A stretch of DNA of 7,267 nucleotides, from contig JAUYAJ010000700.1 in assembly GCA_030693565.1 (NCBI GenBank), positions 1 through 7,267 of the forward strand, read 5' to 3'. This document shows positions 5,874 through 7,267 of this stretch, one piece after another; within the stretch, counting starts at the first letter, position 1, and the number at the start of each line of letters is the position of its first letter. Made by a program: the position numbers and the translations under genes. Origin of the DNA: Rubrivivax sp. Its GTDB lineage: Bacteria > Pseudomonadota > Gammaproteobacteria > Burkholderiales > Burkholderiaceae_C. The notes under the pieces were generated by a model. That model searched no databases and had not been told where the DNA came from. It was given only the letters and a program-made list of their open reading frames with translations.

Positions 5874-6569
5874 TCAGTCGCGCTCGCCGCCGAAGATGCC
5901 CAGCAGCATCAGCAGGCTCTGGAAGATGTTGTAGACGCTGAGGTAGACGCCCAGGGTGGCGCTGATGTAGTTGGTTTCCTGGCCGTCCTGGACCCGCTTG
6001 AGGTCGTACAGGATGAAGGCCGAGAAGATGCCGATCACCAGCACCGACAGCGTGATCATCAGTGCGCTGGACTGGATGAAGAAGTTGGCGATGCCAGCCA
6101 CCAGCACCATGATGGCGCCGATGAACAGCCACTTGCCCATCGCCGACAGGTCACGCTTGATGATCGACGACATCGAGGCCATGCCCAGGAAGATCACCGA
6201 GGTGCCGGCGAAGGCGGTCATGATCAGGCTGGCGCCGTTGGACAGGCCGAGCACCGAGCCCACCAGCCGCGACAGCATCAAGCCCATGAAGAAGGTGAAG
6301 CCGAGCAGGATGGGCACGCCGGCGGCCGAGTTCTTGGTCTTCTCGATCGCGAACATGAAGCCGAAAGCGCCGCCGAGGAAGACCATCAGGCTGATGCCTG
6401 GCGTCATTGCCTTGGCCAGGCCGGTCTGCACGCCGATCCAGGCGCCGAGCACGGTGGGCACCATCGACAGCGCGAGCAGCCAATAGGTGTTGCGCAGGAC
6501 GCGGTTGCGCTGCGCCGCTAGGGCCGAGGAGCCGGACTGGCTGGCATAGCTGGGAACTGTCTGATCCAT
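5874..6569 (-). CDS. BAX inhibitor-1/YccA-family inner-membrane protein
   Basis: A seven-helix inner-membrane protein of 231 residues, the usual size for the family. In E. coli the relative YccA is a substrate and modulator of the FtsH protease; other relatives behave as Ca2+ leak channels. Predicted membrane segments are near residues 29-48, 57-77, 84-104, 112-131, 144-163, 170-189 and 203-225, after a short polar N-terminus. Family landmarks are GFMFAIEKTKNSAAG (70-84), the FILYDLKRV motif (185-193) with Asp189, and NYISATLGVYLSVYNIFQSLL (200-220). Asp189 corresponds to one of the two pH-sensing aspartates of the Bacillus YetJ structure; at the place of the second there is no Asp (YLSVYN), as I recall for YccA-type members. 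The start at 6569 has GGAGGT just upstream and excludes an upstream stretch of 34 codons that does not look like protein. The gene stands alone, with its own terminator, and is divergent from a GlcG-like gene. Confidence 0.93.
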   Translation of the reverse strand: MDQTVPSYASQSGSSALAAQRNRVLRNTYWLLALSMVPTVLGAWIGVQTGLAKAMTPGISLMVFLGGAFGFMFAIEKTKNSAAGVPILLGFTFFMGLMLSRLVGSVLGLSNGASLIMTAFAGTSVIFLGMASMSSIIKRDLSAMGKWLFIGAIMVLVAGIANFFIQSSALMITLSVLVIGIFSAFILYDLKRVQDGQETNYISATLGVYLSVYNIFQSLLMLLGIFGGERD

Positions 6570-6572
6570 TCG

Positions 6573-6578
6573 ACCTCC
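6573..6578 (-). promoter_or_regulatory. Ribosome binding site of the BAX-inhibitor gene
   Basis: On the minus strand GGAGGT lies 3 nt before the ATG at 6569 (GGAGG with 4 nt). The spacing is short, but the match to the anti-Shine-Dalgarno sequence is strong, and it selects this start over the longer open frame. Confidence 0.7.
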
Positions 6579-6616
6579 GTAGAACTGGTGAACACACGAT
6601 TGGACGCGTGCGCGGC

Positions 6617-6622
6617 ATTTTA
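6617..6622 (-). promoter_or_regulatory. Candidate -10 box for the BAX-inhibitor gene
   Basis: TAAAAT on the minus strand, 47 nt upstream of the start codon, is the best -10 match in the 206-nt divergent gap. No convincing -35 box is visible at the right distance, so this is tentative. Confidence 0.35.
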
Positions 6623-6775
6623 GGTTCCCGCAGCGTGCGGTCCGGCGCAAATTCGCCTTGCCGGTGCGCATTATCGCCGCCCCGGTTCAGGCTGTGGTGA
6701 CGCGCCGCGGCGCTGGCGCGGCTGCCAAGCCCTGTATCGTTTGCGCCTTCACTTCGTCACCCAGTCTCTCACACC

Positions 6776-7183
6776 ATGAAAACCAAACCTTTCCTGACCC
6801 TGGGCGATGTGCGCCAGATCGCCGCCGCGGCCGAAGCCGAAGCGCTGAAGAACAACTGGGCGGTGACGATCGCCATCGTCGACGACGGCGGCCATCCGCT
6901 GTGGTTGCAGCGCCTGGACGGCGCCGCGCCGATCTCGGCGCAGATCGCACCGGCCAAGGCGCGCACGGCGGCCGTCGGCCGGCGCGAGAGCCGCGTCTAT
7001 GAAGAGATGATCAATCAGGGCCGCACCTCGTTCCTCAGCGCACCCGCGCTCGAAGCCATGATGGAAGGCGGCGTGCCGGTGCTGGTCGAAGGCCATTGTG
7101 TCGGCGCCGTCGGCGTCAGCGGTGTCAAGTCGAACGAGGATGCGCAGATCGCGCGCGCCGGCATCGCCGCTCTGGGCGCCTGA
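6776..7183 (+). CDS. GlcG/HbpS-type (DUF336) small protein
   Basis: A 135-residue protein of the GlcG/HbpS family. Members include the heme-binding HbpS of Streptomyces and GlcG of the E. coli glycolate locus, and many are found beside catabolic genes, but a general function is not settled. The family pattern is complete: TIAIVDDGGHPLWLQRLDGA (31-50), the helix APAKARTAA (58-66), GGVPVLVEGHCVGAVGVSG (98-116) and EDAQIARAG (121-129) near the end. There is no signal peptide, so it is probably cytoplasmic. The start ATG has no Shine-Dalgarno sequence; TATCGT (6735-6740) is a weak -10 candidate giving a leader of about 30 nt. It is divergent from the BAX-inhibitor gene, and no enzyme operon accompanies it within the window. 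Heme binding is not shown by any obvious motif; His40 and His107 are the only histidines. Confidence 0.88.
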   Translation: MKTKPFLTLGDVRQIAAAAEAEALKNNWAVTIAIVDDGGHPLWLQRLDGAAPISAQIAPAKARTAAVGRRESRVYEEMINQGRTSFLSAPALEAMMEGGVPVLVEGHCVGAVGVSGVKSNEDAQIARAGIAALGA

Positions 7184-7210
7184 GTCCGGCCGCAAGGGCG
7201 GGGCGCCCGC

Positions 7211-7216
7211 TATAAT
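7211..7216 (+). promoter_or_regulatory. Consensus -10 box of a promoter reading out of the window
   Basis: A perfect TATAAT lies 27 nt after the GlcG-like stop codon. The -35 region expected at about 7188-7193 (GGCCGC) is poor. No open frame begins in the remaining 51 nt, so the gene it serves lies to the right. Confidence 0.55.
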
Positions 7217-7217
7217 T

Positions 7218-7259
7218 CCGGGGTTTACCCGCAATCAGCGCAACGCGCGCTCACCCCGG
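7218..7259 (+). other. Leader segment with inverted repeat CCGGGGT / ACCCCGG
   Basis: CCGGGGT (7218-7224) and ACCCCGG (7253-7259) are perfectly complementary over 7 bp around a 28-nt loop, and begin about where transcription from the TATAAT box would start. An inner GGGTTTACCC can form a 3-bp alternative. It could be a 5' leader structure or chance in G+C-rich DNA. Confidence 0.3.
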
Positions 7260-7267
7260 TTCCTCAC

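Noticed and set aside
5796..6521. Plus-strand open frame opposite the BAX-inhibitor gene
   Set aside because: The product is a His/Gln/Asp/Glu-rich shadow of codons for membrane helices, and it starts across the terminator hairpin of the true gene.

Overview
The window is about two-thirds G+C. Its gene set (a Bug/TctC-type solute receptor with a divergent GntR-FCD regulator, a branched-chain-type ABC receptor next to an acyl-CoA ligase, a Burkholderiales-like RlmD and a YccA-type BAX-inhibitor protein) suggests a betaproteobacterium of the order Burkholderiales, perhaps near Leptothrix, Rubrivivax or Ideonella. This placement is inferred from gene style and not from a search. Coding density is high and no gap without a gene exceeds about 210 bases. 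I see no rRNA, tRNA, CRISPR array, insertion sequence or phage gene.

Layout. (1) 1-2251, plus strand: the 3' part of a long-chain acyl-CoA synthetase, followed after 23 nt by a periplasmic type I receptor of a branched-chain-type ABC transporter. This looks like the end of a longer operon that starts outside the window. (2) 2252-2351: two near-contiguous copies of a 26-bp hairpin-forming sequence that probably end transcription of that operon, then a GATAAT box placed so that the next mRNA would be leaderless or nearly so. (3) 2352-3722, plus: rlmD, the 23S rRNA m5U1939 methyltransferase. (4) 3846-4835, minus: a Bug/TctC periplasmic receptor without any TctA/TctB membrane partner in view. (5) 4836-5008: a divergent control region with two perfect palindromes, one AT-rich and overlapping the likely -10 of the receptor gene. 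(6) 5009-5743, plus: a GntR-family regulator with an FCD ligand domain, the obvious candidate to bind there. (7) 5820-6569, minus: a BAX inhibitor-1/YccA-family membrane protein with a clear Rho-independent terminator. (8) 6776-7183, plus: a small GlcG/HbpS-type protein without a signal peptide. (9) 7184-7267: a perfect TATAAT box and a leader with an inverted repeat, belonging to a gene that starts beyond the window.

Two functional themes stand out. One is solute uptake linked to metabolism: the ligase/ABC-receptor pair suggests uptake and CoA activation of an organic acid, and the Bug receptor/GntR pair suggests ligand-controlled expression of an organic-acid receptor. The other is housekeeping (rRNA methylation, membrane quality control). 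I did not find a clearly new biological system. The regulatory segments at 2267-2352 and 4884-4915 are the parts most worth testing.
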